A program made the position numbers and the translations under genes. A DNA stretch of 64,000 bases from Paenibacillus massiliensis subsp. panacisoli DSM 21345 (lineage in GTDB: Bacteria; Bacillota; Bacilli; Paenibacillales; Paenibacillaceae): NCBI RefSeq assembly GCF_000426545.1, contig NZ_KE384534.1:358780-422779 (forward strand). Reading direction: 5' to 3'. The notes under the pieces are model-generated. The model had not been told where the DNA came from. It did not search any database and saw only the letters and a program-made list of their open reading frames with translations. Below, in pieces: positions 17,053-26,278 of this stretch. Every line of letters starts with the position of its first letter. Positions within the stretch are counted from its first letter, which is position 1.

Positions 17053-18360
17053 ATGGTAAAGAAATTGAAGCAATCTGCGCTGCTCGTCGTATCCTTAATC
17101 ATTCTGCTTACAGGCTGCTCCAGTAGTAGCTCGAGTGAGAATGGTTCGGGCGAGCAGGTCAAGCTTGTCGTATGGATATGGGACTCAGCCCAGATTGGTC
17201 TGGACACGAATATGGAAGCGTTTAAGCAGGCCCACCCGAATATCGAGATTGAGTATCAGCTCATGGGTCAGACGGACCTCTATCAGAAATTCCTGATTGC
17301 GGCGAATACAGGCGATAAGATGCCGGATATCGTGGCGGTGGAATCCAGCAATCTGGCGCAGATGGTCAGCATTGACGCGCTGTATGATCTGACCGAGAAG
17401 ACAGCCCCGTATCGCGATAAAATGGTGCCTTTCAAATGGGAGGATGCCATGAAGGACGACAAGGTCTACGCCATGCCATGGGATAGCGGTCCTGTCGTGA
17501 TGTTCTATCGGAAGGATATCTTCGAGGCTGCTGGGCTGCCGACTGAGCCGGACCAGGTAGCGGAGCAGATCAAGACCTTTGAGGATTATAAGGAAGCAGG
17601 CAACTTAATTAAGGAAAAGACAGGCAAGGCCATGTTCGCGGATTCCCGCACACGCTCCAACAACCGTTTCTTCGAGACGATGATGTGGCAGCGGGGGCAA
17701 TGGTATTTTGATAAGGATGGCAATGTGTCGCTGGATGCTCCGGAAGTCATTGAGACCGGGGAATTCTACGCCAGCATGGTGAAGGATGGATTGATCGTGG
17801 ATGCAGAAGCCTTCTCCGAGAATTGGCTGAATGCCTTTGCCGATGGGAACATTGCGACGATTGTAGGTGCAGCCTGGTACGATAACCTGCTCTCCAATCT
17901 GATTGATCCGGACAGCTCAGGTAAATGGGGCGTCGTGCCGATGCCGAAATGGTCTGAATCGGACCCTTATGCCAGCGCCAACGACGGCGGCTCCAATCTG
18001 GCGATTAATGCGAATTCCGAGCACCCGGAGGAGGCGTGGACCTTCATCGAATTCATGCTGGGACGCGAGGATTCGCAGCTGAAAATGATGGAGGAGGGCG
18101 GATTCCTGCCATCGCTGCAGACGACCTTTGAGGATGAAGCCTACGCAGAGCCTGTCGAGTACTTTGGTAATCAGCCTGTACGGGAAGTATTCACCGAGGC
18201 ACTGGGACAGATCTATCCGCAGGCGTATACCGTGGATTTCCCGGTAGCCAATCAGTTGATGAGGGATGCGTTCGCTGAGGTCTTCCTGAACAACGCCTCA
18301 GTCGCCGATACGTTCAAGAAGACTGCTGACGAGCTGCGAAGTCGTACAAGCCGTAAATAA
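17053..18360 (+). CDS. Sugar ABC transporter substrate-binding lipoprotein
   Basis: The 435-residue protein has a lipoprotein signal: basic start, hydrophobic stretch and lipobox LLTGC with Cys22 as the lipid anchor, followed by a Ser-rich linker. The body is an extracellular solute-binding protein family 1 fold (VVWIWDSAQIGLDTNMEAF near 40, a hinge-region YAMPWDSGPVVMFY near 138, and NEHPEEAWTFIEF-type region near 320). It captures oligosaccharide outside the membrane for the two permeases that follow. AAGGGGG lies upstream of ATG 17053. No ATPase gene is in the operon; a shared MsmX-type ATPase is the usual solution in these bacteria (inference). Confidence 0.93.
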   Translation: MVKKLKQSALLVVSLIILLTGCSSSSSSENGSGEQVKLVVWIWDSAQIGLDTNMEAFKQAHPNIEIEYQLMGQTDLYQKFLIAANTGDKMPDIVAVESSNLAQMVSIDALYDLTEKTAPYRDKMVPFKWEDAMKDDKVYAMPWDSGPVVMFYRKDIFEAAGLPTEPDQVAEQIKTFEDYKEAGNLIKEKTGKAMFADSRTRSNNRFFETMMWQRGQWYFDKDGNVSLDAPEVIETGEFYASMVKDGLIVDAEAFSENWLNAFADGNIATIVGAAWYDNLLSNLIDPDSSGKWGVVPMPKWSESDPYASANDGGSNLAINANSEHPEEAWTFIEFMLGREDSQLKMMEEGGFLPSLQTTFEDEAYAEPVEYFGNQPVREVFTEALGQIYPQAYTVDFPVANQLMRDAFAEVFLNNASVADTFKKTADELRSRTSRK

Positions 18361-18396
18361 TCTACCGATACTTTAATCTTATGGAGGGATGAGTCG

Positions 18397-19281
18397 ATGG
18401 CTTCCAAGTGGTGGAGATGGCAGCAGAGGTCCGCTCCATATGTGTTTATTTCTCCGTTCTTCATCCTGTTCATGGTGTTTCTGCTGTATCCGTTTCTGTA
18501 TTCATTCTATCTGAGCCTGGTGGAATGGAATGGAGGCAAGACCAAGACCTTCGTCGGTCTGGACAATTATGTCCGTCTGTTCCAAGACAATGTATTCTGG
18601 CTCTCGATTGTTAATGGTGGAATTATCATGCTGCTCTATGTGCCGCTGATGCTGCTGATTGCAACATTGGTCGCAGTCTTGCTGAATCAGGCGTGGGTGA
18701 ATGGGAAGGGCTTTTTTCGAATGGCCTTCTTCACCCCGAATATTATGGCAGTTGTCGCGGTCTCGTTTGTTTTTACCATTTTGCTCAACAGTGAAAATGG
18801 TCTGGTGAATGTCATCCTGACCAAGCTTGGTATTATTGCGCAGCCGATTCAATGGCTGGATTCCGCTTGGTGGGCCCGCGTCTCAGTTGCTGCCATGGTC
18901 ATGTACCGCTGGATGGGCTATAACATGATTCTGATCCTCGCCGGGCTTCAGAATATTCCCAAGGAGGTCTATGAATCGGCCTATATGGACGGGGCATCGC
19001 CCTTCCAGTCCTTTACACGGATTACGTTGCCCTTGCTTAAGAAAATTCTGGTCTTCTGTCTCGTGCTCTCGACCTTGGGTTCATACGGCCTGTTCGTGGA
19101 GCCGTTCATTCTGACGAAGGGTGGTCCGGTCAATTCGACCATGACACCTGTGCTGCTGGTGTATCAGGAGAGCTTCCGCAATCTGAATTTTGGATATGCC
19201 TCGGCAATAGCTGTCATGTTCTTTTTCCTGATGATGACCTTGACCTTCATTCAACTGCGTGTATCCCGAGACAAAGACTAA
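18397..19281 (+). CDS. Sugar ABC transporter permease, MalF type
   Basis: The 294-residue membrane protein has six predicted transmembrane segments, the first at about residues 14-35 (FISPFFILFMVFLLYPF). The cytoplasmic EAA loop, EVYESAYMDGASPFQSFTRI near residue 190, contacts the ATPase. A GGAGGG site precedes ATG 18397. It pairs with the next permease and the lipoprotein before it. Confidence 0.93.
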   Translation: MASKWWRWQQRSAPYVFISPFFILFMVFLLYPFLYSFYLSLVEWNGGKTKTFVGLDNYVRLFQDNVFWLSIVNGGIIMLLYVPLMLLIATLVAVLLNQAWVNGKGFFRMAFFTPNIMAVVAVSFVFTILLNSENGLVNVILTKLGIIAQPIQWLDSAWWARVSVAAMVMYRWMGYNMILILAGLQNIPKEVYESAYMDGASPFQSFTRITLPLLKKILVFCLVLSTLGSYGLFVEPFILTKGGPVNSTMTPVLLVYQESFRNLNFGYASAIAVMFFFLMMTLTFIQLRVSRDKD

Positions 19282-19302
19282 GTGAGCGGAGGTGAGAACA
19301 CC

Positions 19303-20178
19303 ATGCCAGCAGCAACGGCGAATATGCACAATAAGGAATCACGAATTCCATTTCGAGTCAGAAATACGCTAAAAAAAGCAAGCGCCTATACCATTCTCGT
19401 GCTGATCACGATCGCCTCGTTGTTCCCGCTATTCTGGATGGTCAGCTCCTCACTGAAGGAGCGAAGGGATATCTTTCTGAATCCGCCGATGTGGATCCCT
19501 GTCAACCCGCAATGGAACAACTATGTAATCCTGTTCAAGGAGCGCATGTTCGGCACGGTCATCTACAATAGTCTATTTATTACTGTAATTCATACGGCAC
19601 TAGCGCTGTTCTTCTGTACGCTTGCAGGGTATGCTTTTGCGAAATACCAGTTCCGCTTCAAAAGCCTGCTCTTCGCCATTGTACTGGCCTCCATGATGGT
19701 CCCGTCCGAGACGACGATTATTCCAATGTTCGAGATCTACCGTTCGCTGGGACTGATCGATAATCCGTGGGGTGTCATTATTACGAATGTGGCTAATGCG
19801 TTCGGTATCTTTTTCATGCGCCAATACTGTGACAGCATTCATACGGAGCTACTGGAGGCGTCACGAATTGACGGCTGCTCGGAGTTCAAAATTTTTACAC
19901 ATGTCGTATTACCGAATCTACGGCCTGCGCTTGCGAGCCTCGGTATTATTACCTTCGTCAATCAGTGGAATAATTTCCTGTGGCCGCTGATTGTCCTGCG
20001 TTCACCAGGCGAGCAGACGGTATCGCTCGCTGTTCGGGCTCTGGAATCGGGTGCGCGGACGCCCTATGAGCTGATCATGTCCGGCTCGGTCATCAGTGTA
20101 CTACCACTGCTGCTCATCATCCTGCTGTTCCAGAAGCAACTGATTCATGGGCTGATGGATGGAGCTGTGAAGGGATGA
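19303..20178 (+). CDS. Sugar ABC transporter permease, MalG type
   Basis: The 291-residue membrane protein has six predicted segments and the EAA loop ELLEASRIDGCSEFKIF near residue 190. ATG 19303 is chosen over GTG 19282 because GGAGGT sits 9 bases before it; the GTG directly abuts the previous stop and overlaps that site. It completes the import channel of the cello-oligosaccharide module. Confidence 0.92.
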   Translation: MPAATANMHNKESRIPFRVRNTLKKASAYTILVLITIASLFPLFWMVSSSLKERRDIFLNPPMWIPVNPQWNNYVILFKERMFGTVIYNSLFITVIHTALALFFCTLAGYAFAKYQFRFKSLLFAIVLASMMVPSETTIIPMFEIYRSLGLIDNPWGVIITNVANAFGIFFMRQYCDSIHTELLEASRIDGCSEFKIFTHVVLPNLRPALASLGIITFVNQWNNFLWPLIVLRSPGEQTVSLAVRALESGARTPYELIMSGSVISVLPLLLIILLFQKQLIHGLMDGAVKG

Positions 20179-20349
20179 GGCAGAGTTAGTCAGAGGAATA
20201 GTTAAATGGGGATCGTGCATGTTCTGCAGACCATGTGCACAGTACATATGACAATGAAAAGGGCTGCATCCCAGCGTGATATGCTCTCCTTACGGTAGAC
20301 AGGTGAAATAATAATCCTGTTTTCGTGAGGGGGGCATTTTTAATGTCCA

Positions 20350-20550
20350 GCGTGCACAACTAAGTACGTATCTTCTGACTGGCGAAAGTCTCGTCGTGGG
20401 AAAGGCTAAGTCATTGCGTAGCTTGAATACCTGCGGGTATAGAAATTCTGTGAGTGAAAGTGAATTAATTAAAGCACTTATCAGAGACTGGGAGCAGCAT
20501 GACAGGTCGTAACATCAGTGAATCTGATGCGTTGTCAAAAAGACAATGCA
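20350..20550 (+). ncRNA. Structured RNA element, possible group II intron domain I fragment
   Basis: The non-coding stretch is dense in short hairpins: GACT/AGTC (20377-20390), ATACC/GGTAT (20427-20440), CATCAG/CTGATG (20513-20529) and GCGTTGTC/GACAATGC (20529-20549). Phrases such as GGCTAAGTCATTGC, AGCTTGAATAC, GTGAAAGTGAATTAATTAA and AGGTCGTAACATCAG recall the 5' domain of bacterial group II introns. No reverse transcriptase frame follows, so it would be a truncated copy. The intron link is from memory and needs a covariance-model search. Confidence 0.45.
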
Positions 20551-20648
20551 AGAGGAAAAAAGGAAGCCGAAATTAACTTTAGGCGGATGTATGTAAGAAA
20601 ATACAATTTTTCTGTCCAGTTATATAGGCGCCGGACGTGGTCGAATGA

Positions 20649-20657
20649 CATAGTATA
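20649..20657 (+). promoter_or_regulatory. Possible sigma-K -10 box of the collagen-like gene
   Basis: CATAGTATA matches the CATA-N3-TA form of sigma-K -10 elements, about 50 bases before the start codon. The -35 AC cannot be placed firmly at the expected spacing. Late mother-cell expression would fit a spore-surface protein. Confidence 0.3.
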
Positions 20658-20698
20658 CAATATTTAATTCCACAGATGGAGGGGGGAAAGCTGACCAT

Positions 20699-23197
20699 AT
20701 GCGAAAGAAAAATAATATTACGAAGAGTCCGAGACTCAAAAAGAAGTGCAGCCTCAGAAAAAGAAACAGAACATCGCGTGTATGCTGCCGCAGGCGCAGG
20801 AAAGAGCTCAAGCACGGGATTCGCAAATTTACTCTTCGAAAATTGCGCAAGCCCATTCGCCGGAAAAATCTCATTACAGTCCCTATAAAGGTAGAAACCA
20901 CAATAGAAGAGTTTGACGGAAATGCTGTTGCTTGTCCCCCGGGGCCACATCGACAAAAGGGTCTGCAAGGGCCGCAAGGTCATCGCGGACGACACGGATG
21001 TCATGGTAGAAGAGGGCCAACGGGAGCAACTGGAGCTACCGGCCCGACAGGCGAGCCAGGAAATACGGGAGCAACCGGCCCGACGGGTGCCACAGGCAAT
21101 ACGGGATTCACGGGAGCAATCGGCCCGACGGGCGTCCCAGGCAACACGGGGCCCACAGGAGCAACCGGAGCTACAGGTCCAACGGGCGTCCCAGGCAACA
21201 CGGGAGCAACTGGAGCAACGGGCGATCCAGGTAGTACGGGAGCAACTGGAGCTACCGGGCCGACAGGCGAGCCAGGCAATACGGGAGCAACCGGACCGAC
21301 GGGTGCCACAGGCAATACGGGATCCACTGGAGCTACAGGTCCAACGGGCGATGCAGGTAGTACGGGAGCAACCGGAGCTACAGGTTCAACGGGCGTCACA
21401 GGCATCACGGGATCCACCGGAGCAACTGGAGCAACGGGCGATCCAGGTAGTACGGGACCTACTGGAGCTACAGGCGCGACGGGCGCCCCCGGCAATACGG
21501 GGCCAACTGGAGCTACCGGAGCAACGGGTGATGCGGGCAGCACGGGCCCAACTGGAGCTACAGGACCGACGGGTGTAACAGGTAGCACTGGAACTACAGG
21601 AGACACCGGAGCCACGGGAGTCACAGGCATCACGGGACCCAGCGGAGCTACAGGACCGACGGGCGAAGCAGGCAACACGGGACCCACAGGAGCGACCGGA
21701 GCAACGGGCGATCCAGGTAGTACGGGATCCACAGGAGCAACTGGAGCAACGGGCGATCCAGGTAGTACGGGACCTACTGGAGCTACAGGCGCGACGGGCG
21801 CCCCCGGCAATACGGGGCCAACTGGAGCTACCGGAGCAACGGGTGATCCAGGTAACACGGGACCCGCGGGAGCAATCGGAATAACGGGACCCGCGGGAGC
21901 AATCGGAATAACGGGACCCGCGGGAGCAACCGGAATAACGGGACCCGCGGGAGCAACCGGAATAACGGGCGCCACAGGCAGTGCGGGACTCACGGGAGCA
22001 ACCGGACTGACGGGTGCCACAGGCAACACGGGAGCAACCGGACCGACGGGTGCCACAGGCACAACAGGACCTACTGGAGCAACCGGCCGGACAGGCGAGC
22101 CAGGCATAACGGGATCCACCGGAGCTACCGGTCCAACAGGCGATCCAGGTAGTACGGGAGCAACTGGAGCTACCGGTCCAACGGGCGATCCAGGTAGTAC
22201 GGGACCCACAGGAGCAACCGGACTGACGGGTGCCACAGGCAACACGGGATCCACCGGAGCTACCGGTCCAACGGGCGATCCAGGTAGTACGGGAGCAACT
22301 GGAGCTACCGGTCCAACGGGCGATCCAGGTAGTACGGGACCCACAGGAGCAACCGGACTGACGGGTGCCACAGGCAACACGGGATCCACCGGAGCTACCG
22401 GTCCAACGGGCGATCCAGGTAGTACGGGAGCAACAGGAGCAACCGGACCGACGGGTGCCACAGGCAACACGGGACCTACTGGAGCAACCGGAGCGACAGG
22501 CGAACTAGGCAACACGGGACCCACAGGAGCAACCGGACCGACAGGCGTCACAGGTAGTACGGGAGCAACTGGAGCAACCGGAGCAACGGGTGCCACAGGC
22601 AACACGGGACCCACGGGAGCAACCGGACCGACGGGTGCCACGGGCAACACGGGACCTACTGGAGCAACCGGGGCAACGGGCGATCCAGGAATCACGGGAT
22701 CCACCGGAGCTACAGGTCCAACAGGCGATACAGGAATCACGGGATCCACCGGAGCTACAGGTCCAACGGGCGATACAGGCATCACGGGAGCAACCGGAGC
22801 TACAGGTCCAACGGGCGATACAGGCATTACTGGAGCAACCGGAGTAACGGGTGCCACAGGCATTACGGGACCTACAGGCCCCTCTGTAACTAGCATTAGC
22901 ATTATTCCGACAGCATTCAGATACTTCCTTATTCTCACGAGTGACGTTGATTTATCGACTATCGTAGATTTTCCAGCAACAGACTTTACGGATGATTCAG
23001 GGACCCCTGCAGCAGCATTCAGTGGACTTGGAGCAAACAGCTTCAACAATCTATATATCAATGGCATTGTACAGGAGGGAAGCTTCTATAATGTTATTTC
23101 CTCCACATTATCTTTAAATAATGGTGGTGGGGTTCTTTTTGCAGGCACCCCGATTATTCTGGAGATCGTTAGCTTCACAGCCATTATTGTTCCATAA
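20699..23197 (+). CDS. Collagen-like G-x-T repeat protein, likely spore-surface glycoprotein
   Basis: The 832-residue protein has three parts. Residues 1-80 are extremely Lys/Arg-rich. Residues 100-730 are about 200 Gly-X-Y triplets, mostly GPT, GAT, GNT, GST and GDP, so Thr dominates the Y position. The last 100 residues form a DUF4183-like beta domain (FRYFLILTSDVD...NSFNNLYINGIVQEG). This is the layout of BclA-type exosporium filaments: the triplets form a collagen triple helix, the Thr residues are glycosylated, and the C-terminal head trimerises. The N-terminus lacks the BclA localisation motif and is basic instead. ATG 20699 follows a GGAGGGG site about 12 bases away. A long antisense frame across the repeat is a by-product of its codon pattern. 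Confidence 0.9.
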   Translation: MRKKNNITKSPRLKKKCSLRKRNRTSRVCCRRRRKELKHGIRKFTLRKLRKPIRRKNLITVPIKVETTIEEFDGNAVACPPGPHRQKGLQGPQGHRGRHGCHGRRGPTGATGATGPTGEPGNTGATGPTGATGNTGFTGAIGPTGVPGNTGPTGATGATGPTGVPGNTGATGATGDPGSTGATGATGPTGEPGNTGATGPTGATGNTGSTGATGPTGDAGSTGATGATGSTGVTGITGSTGATGATGDPGSTGPTGATGATGAPGNTGPTGATGATGDAGSTGPTGATGPTGVTGSTGTTGDTGATGVTGITGPSGATGPTGEAGNTGPTGATGATGDPGSTGSTGATGATGDPGSTGPTGATGATGAPGNTGPTGATGATGDPGNTGPAGAIGITGPAGAIGITGPAGATGITGPAGATGITGATGSAGLTGATGLTGATGNTGATGPTGATGTTGPTGATGRTGEPGITGSTGATGPTGDPGSTGATGATGPTGDPGSTGPTGATGLTGATGNTGSTGATGPTGDPGSTGATGATGPTGDPGSTGPTGATGLTGATGNTGSTGATGPTGDPGSTGATGATGPTGATGNTGPTGATGATGELGNTGPTGATGPTGVTGSTGATGATGATGATGNTGPTGATGPTGATGNTGPTGATGATGDPGITGSTGATGPTGDTGITGSTGATGPTGDTGITGATGATGPTGDTGITGATGVTGATGITGPTGPSVTSISIIPTAFRYFLILTSDVDLSTIVDFPATDFTDDSGTPAAAFSGLGANSFNNLYINGIVQEGSFYNVISSTLSLNNGGGVLFAGTPIILEIVSFTAIIVP

Positions 23198-23312
23198 AGA
23201 AAGAAGTCAATTATCTATCAATCTATAAAAATAGTCTTTTAATCTCATCCTTCCGCCGTCCCTTTCTCATTTACCAAGCATAATTTGGTAGAGAGAAAGG
23301 AGGTGAGCCACA

Positions 23313-23597
23313 ATGCCAATCACTCCTCCCTTCCAGGCGTCCAGAAAGTTCGCAGCAACGTTCGGTGATGGAACTGGAACAGGTGCAACGTTCGCTATTG
23401 CTGCTACTAGCTTCACAAATGATGCCGGGACAGCAGCAACGGCTTTCCCAGCCACCTTTTCTTACTACGTTCTCTTTATCAATGGTGTCCCTCAATTAGC
23501 TGATACTTCCACCATCACTACGACAACGATCACTATACCTGGTGGTGATGCACTTGATCCAGCCACACCGCTGCTGGTAGAAATTGTCGTTAACTGA
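23313..23597 (+). CDS. DUF4183-family small protein
   Basis: The 94-residue protein starts at ATG 23313 after a perfect AAAGGAGGTGA site. Its sequence (SYYVLFINGVPQLADTSTIT, then PLLVEIVVN) parallels the C-terminal domain of the collagen-like protein just upstream (NLYINGIVQEG, PIILEIVSF). It is probably a free-standing head-domain relative that joins the same surface structure. A strong terminator follows at 23663. Confidence 0.8.
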   Translation: MPITPPFQASRKFAATFGDGTGTGATFAIAATSFTNDAGTAATAFPATFSYYVLFINGVPQLADTSTITTTTITIPGGDALDPATPLLVEIVVN

Positions 23598-23662
23598 TAT
23601 GGTTTAAGTACAAAGCAGGTTGTGCTCAGTATCCAACCTGCAAGCTATGCTCGGATTAAAGC

Positions 23663-23709
23663 GAAGAAGCTTCTAAGCCAATTGATGCGCTTAGAAGCTT
23701 CTTCTTTTG
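23663..23709 (+). terminator. Strong terminator after the DUF4183 gene
   Basis: GAAGAAGCTTCTAAGC and GCTTAGAAGCTTCTTC form a perfect 16-bp stem around a 10-base loop, followed by TTTTG. Confidence 0.9.
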
Positions 23710-23901
23710 TCCTCAAGAAATCGTTAAATCATGTTTTACTTGTGTCTAGCCCTATCTCATTTGAAGTAAGATCATCTAAAATATACCTGCTTTTACAATC
23801 TACAAACGGGTATCATTCGGCGGATGCCGGGATAATTCTCTTGTGTATCCGTATCTGTTGGTTTATCACTATCTGTGTCTGTCTGCCTTCACTCGCTGCG
23901 A

Positions 23902-25095
23902 TTAGGTAGCGGACCCCTCGAACAGCTTCTGATTAGAGACAATGCTAGGATGCTCGGGATGATAGCTGGCAGCCTTCTCATTGCAGCTTCGGGAGGCTTC
24001 CTTGTCTCCCAATTGCCAGTGACAGACACAGAGCTGAAGATAGGGATACCAGGTCGTGAGTGATTTGTGGTGAAAGCCGGGTAATTCCCGGTGTTCAAAG
24101 TATAAGGCCTGCTCATACCAGTAGATGGCGGCTGCATATTTCTGCTTGCGCATAAAATGATCTCCCAGCGTGCAGCTCGCATCTGGCCGTGGACGATCAT
24201 AGAGAAGTGCACGCATGCTCGTCAGGACGGCCTCTTCCTGGTTCCCGAGTGCAGCCTTGCAATCCGCCATATGCTGACAGGTTCGAATCTCATCCTCAAT
24301 CCAGCCCTGCTTGGTGGCAAGGAATTTCTCATAGATCTCCAACGCCTTCTCGTGCTGACCATGCTCTCGCAGCTCATTGCCGTAATAGAACAAGTCCCGC
24401 GGAGTGAATTCTCTACCCTCAGTAGCCATCCGCTGATAGATGCGCAGATTACGCCCAACCGAACCTGAAGGCTCCGTAGCGGTCTTCTTGAATTTGCGAT
24501 GCGATATAGCAATGTCGGTGGTGAAGATGTTACCGCCCACCTGCAAATACTCATGAACGGCCCCGAACCATCTGAAGTTGCAGGCACGCTTGACCAGTCG
24601 GTGACGTCGGAACTGGAAGCTGACCTCCCCTTGGGAATTGAAGCCAGTGTTATAGAACATTGACACAGCATCGACAGAAGGAGGAAGGCTCTCCTTCAAT
24701 GCCCGCAGCTTGAGCCGATCGGGCTCCAGCAGCTCATCGTCTGCATCGAGCCAGAGAATGTACTCCTGGGTGGCATGGTCGAAGGCAAAATTCCGGGCAT
24801 CCGCAAAATGATCTCTCCAGACAAAATCCACAATTTTGGCGCCAAATTGTGCAGCAATTTCCTTGGTCCGGTCATCAGACCCTGTATCCACAATGACAAT
24901 CTCGTCCACGAGGTCCGCGACAGAGCTGAGACAGCCGTCGAGCACCTCTTCCTCATTTTTGACGATCATACATAGGCTAATGGTTGGCAATCGTATTCTC
25001 CCCCTGAGCACCGAGTGTTGGTCAAGCGCTATAAGCCTGACAATGGAATCATGCATAGCCTCCGCTACAGCATGTATATTCATGGGGCAGCTCAT
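23902..25095 (-). CDS. Family 2 glycosyltransferase with TPR repeats
   Basis: ATG 25095 with AAAGGGA upstream gives 397 residues; an in-frame ATG 102 bases earlier has no ribosome site. The GT-A domain opens TISLCMIVKNEEEVLDGCL, has EIVIVDTGSDDRT, and the metal-binding DxD-type motif LWLDADDEL. The C-terminal half has TPR-like helix pairs (HEKALEIYEKFLATKQGW, KYAAAIYWYEQAL). This protein type is commonly found beside collagen-like genes. It is convergent with the Thr-rich collagen-like gene, so glycosylating that repeat is a reasonable inference. It is cytoplasmic, with no signal peptide. Confidence 0.85.
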   Translation of the reverse strand: MSCPMNIHAVAEAMHDSIVRLIALDQHSVLRGRIRLPTISLCMIVKNEEEVLDGCLSSVADLVDEIVIVDTGSDDRTKEIAAQFGAKIVDFVWRDHFADARNFAFDHATQEYILWLDADDELLEPDRLKLRALKESLPPSVDAVSMFYNTGFNSQGEVSFQFRRHRLVKRACNFRWFGAVHEYLQVGGNIFTTDIAISHRKFKKTATEPSGSVGRNLRIYQRMATEGREFTPRDLFYYGNELREHGQHEKALEIYEKFLATKQGWIEDEIRTCQHMADCKAALGNQEEAVLTSMRALLYDRPRPDASCTLGDHFMRKQKYAAAIYWYEQALYFEHRELPGFHHKSLTTWYPYLQLCVCHWQLGDKEASRSCNEKAASYHPEHPSIVSNQKLFEGSAT

Positions 25096-25320
25096 CCTAT
25101 TCCCTTTGCTGTGCGAAAGCTGGAGTTTGCCGACGCATTCAGAGGACCTGTATAATATGGGAAAGAATACTCTTTTCCATTTTGAATTATTATTCATATT
25201 AATGTATATTAATTCTTTATATAGGCTACTTGCACTTCCGATTATGACTTCTGCATAGCAGCATAGAAGCGATGATGCTTCTCTTGCCGATGTGTTGCGT
25301 GGTTCAGGGTCTATTCACGG

Positions 25321-26193
25321 ATGATGCATAGTGCTGCAGAAATGGATGGGGGATTTCAGGTGTATAAATTCTTAGAAGAACAGTCTTTGCAGAGTTGGCC
25401 TGCGCTGAAGCAGCTGGAGCTAGACGGATGGCTGCTCAGATTCGCTGGAGGCTACACGAAGCGCTCTAATTCCATAAGCCCGTTGTATGCCGGGTCAAAG
25501 ACAGACGCACAGAGTATAAATGACACACAGCATATAAATGACATACAGCATTTAGATGACAAAATAAACCGATGTGAGCAGTACTATCAGCAGGCTGGCT
25601 TGCCAACCATATTCAAAATAACACCGTATACAGAGCCATCCAATCTAGATGCTGTACTTGAGGCCCGTGGCTATGTTCAGACGGATCTGTCTCGTGTGCA
25701 AAGCATGGATCTGGCTGGGCCTGTGCCACTCACGTTGCTAAATATAGGGCACTCACATGCCCAGTGTCTTGATGCTGCGGGATACAAGGTTACGATATTC
25801 GAGGAATTGAATCCGTTGTGGCTAGAGACGGTTGTACGTCTCAGTGGGCTAAGTGACAAGTATCTGGAGGTAAAACAGAGACTGCTGCGTCATTCGGGTC
25901 TCAATGCAGGTTATGTGTTGCTGTATGTGGAGGGAATCCCTGTAGCCTGTGGACTTGGAGTAGTTGCTGGCGGAGGTCTGGGAATCTACGAGATCGGGAC
26001 TGATTCTGTGTTCCGCAGACGCGGCCATGCGCGTCAATTGCTGCTTCATCTATTGTGCTGGGGAGCTTCTCAAGGTGCACAATATGCTTATTTGCAGGTG
26101 CTGGCTGATAACAGGCCTGCTCTGCAATTGTATGAAAGTATGGGCTTCCGGGATCTATATTCGTATTGGTATAGAGTACAGCCCGAGCTGTAA
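25321..26193 (+). CDS. GNAT-family N-acetyltransferase
   Basis: The 290-residue protein has a divergent N-terminal half and a C-terminal GNAT domain. The acetyl-CoA loop is VFRRRGHARQLLLHLL (R/Q-x2-G-x-G/A type) near residue 233, followed by ADNRPALQLYESMGF. Residues 60-82 hold a small tandem repeat (INDTQHINDIQHLDD) that looks like a recent in-frame expansion. The start is uncertain: ATG 25321 has a weak site and ATG 25342 is possible. The acceptor is unknown. Confidence 0.85.
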   Translation: MMHSAAEMDGGFQVYKFLEEQSLQSWPALKQLELDGWLLRFAGGYTKRSNSISPLYAGSKTDAQSINDTQHINDIQHLDDKINRCEQYYQQAGLPTIFKITPYTEPSNLDAVLEARGYVQTDLSRVQSMDLAGPVPLTLLNIGHSHAQCLDAAGYKVTIFEELNPLWLETVVRLSGLSDKYLEVKQRLLRHSGLNAGYVLLYVEGIPVACGLGVVAGGGLGIYEIGTDSVFRRRGHARQLLLHLLCWGASQGAQYAYLQVLADNRPALQLYESMGFRDLYSYWYRVQPEL

Positions 26194-26278
26194 AATCAGG
26201 ATGTAATCGGAGCCTATTCAATCTGAAAATTAGTAATATTCAAAATGGATTGGGAAACCACATGAATGAAGGTGTTGT

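Noticed and set aside
20913..21578. 221-codon plus-strand frame inside the collagen-like gene
   Set aside because: It is an alternative frame of the same repeat, with no start signal.
21001..23067. 688-codon minus-strand frame rich in PVAPVGPV
   Set aside because: It is the exact antisense of the Gly-X-Thr repeat; the low-complexity codons leave all frames open. It has no ribosome site.
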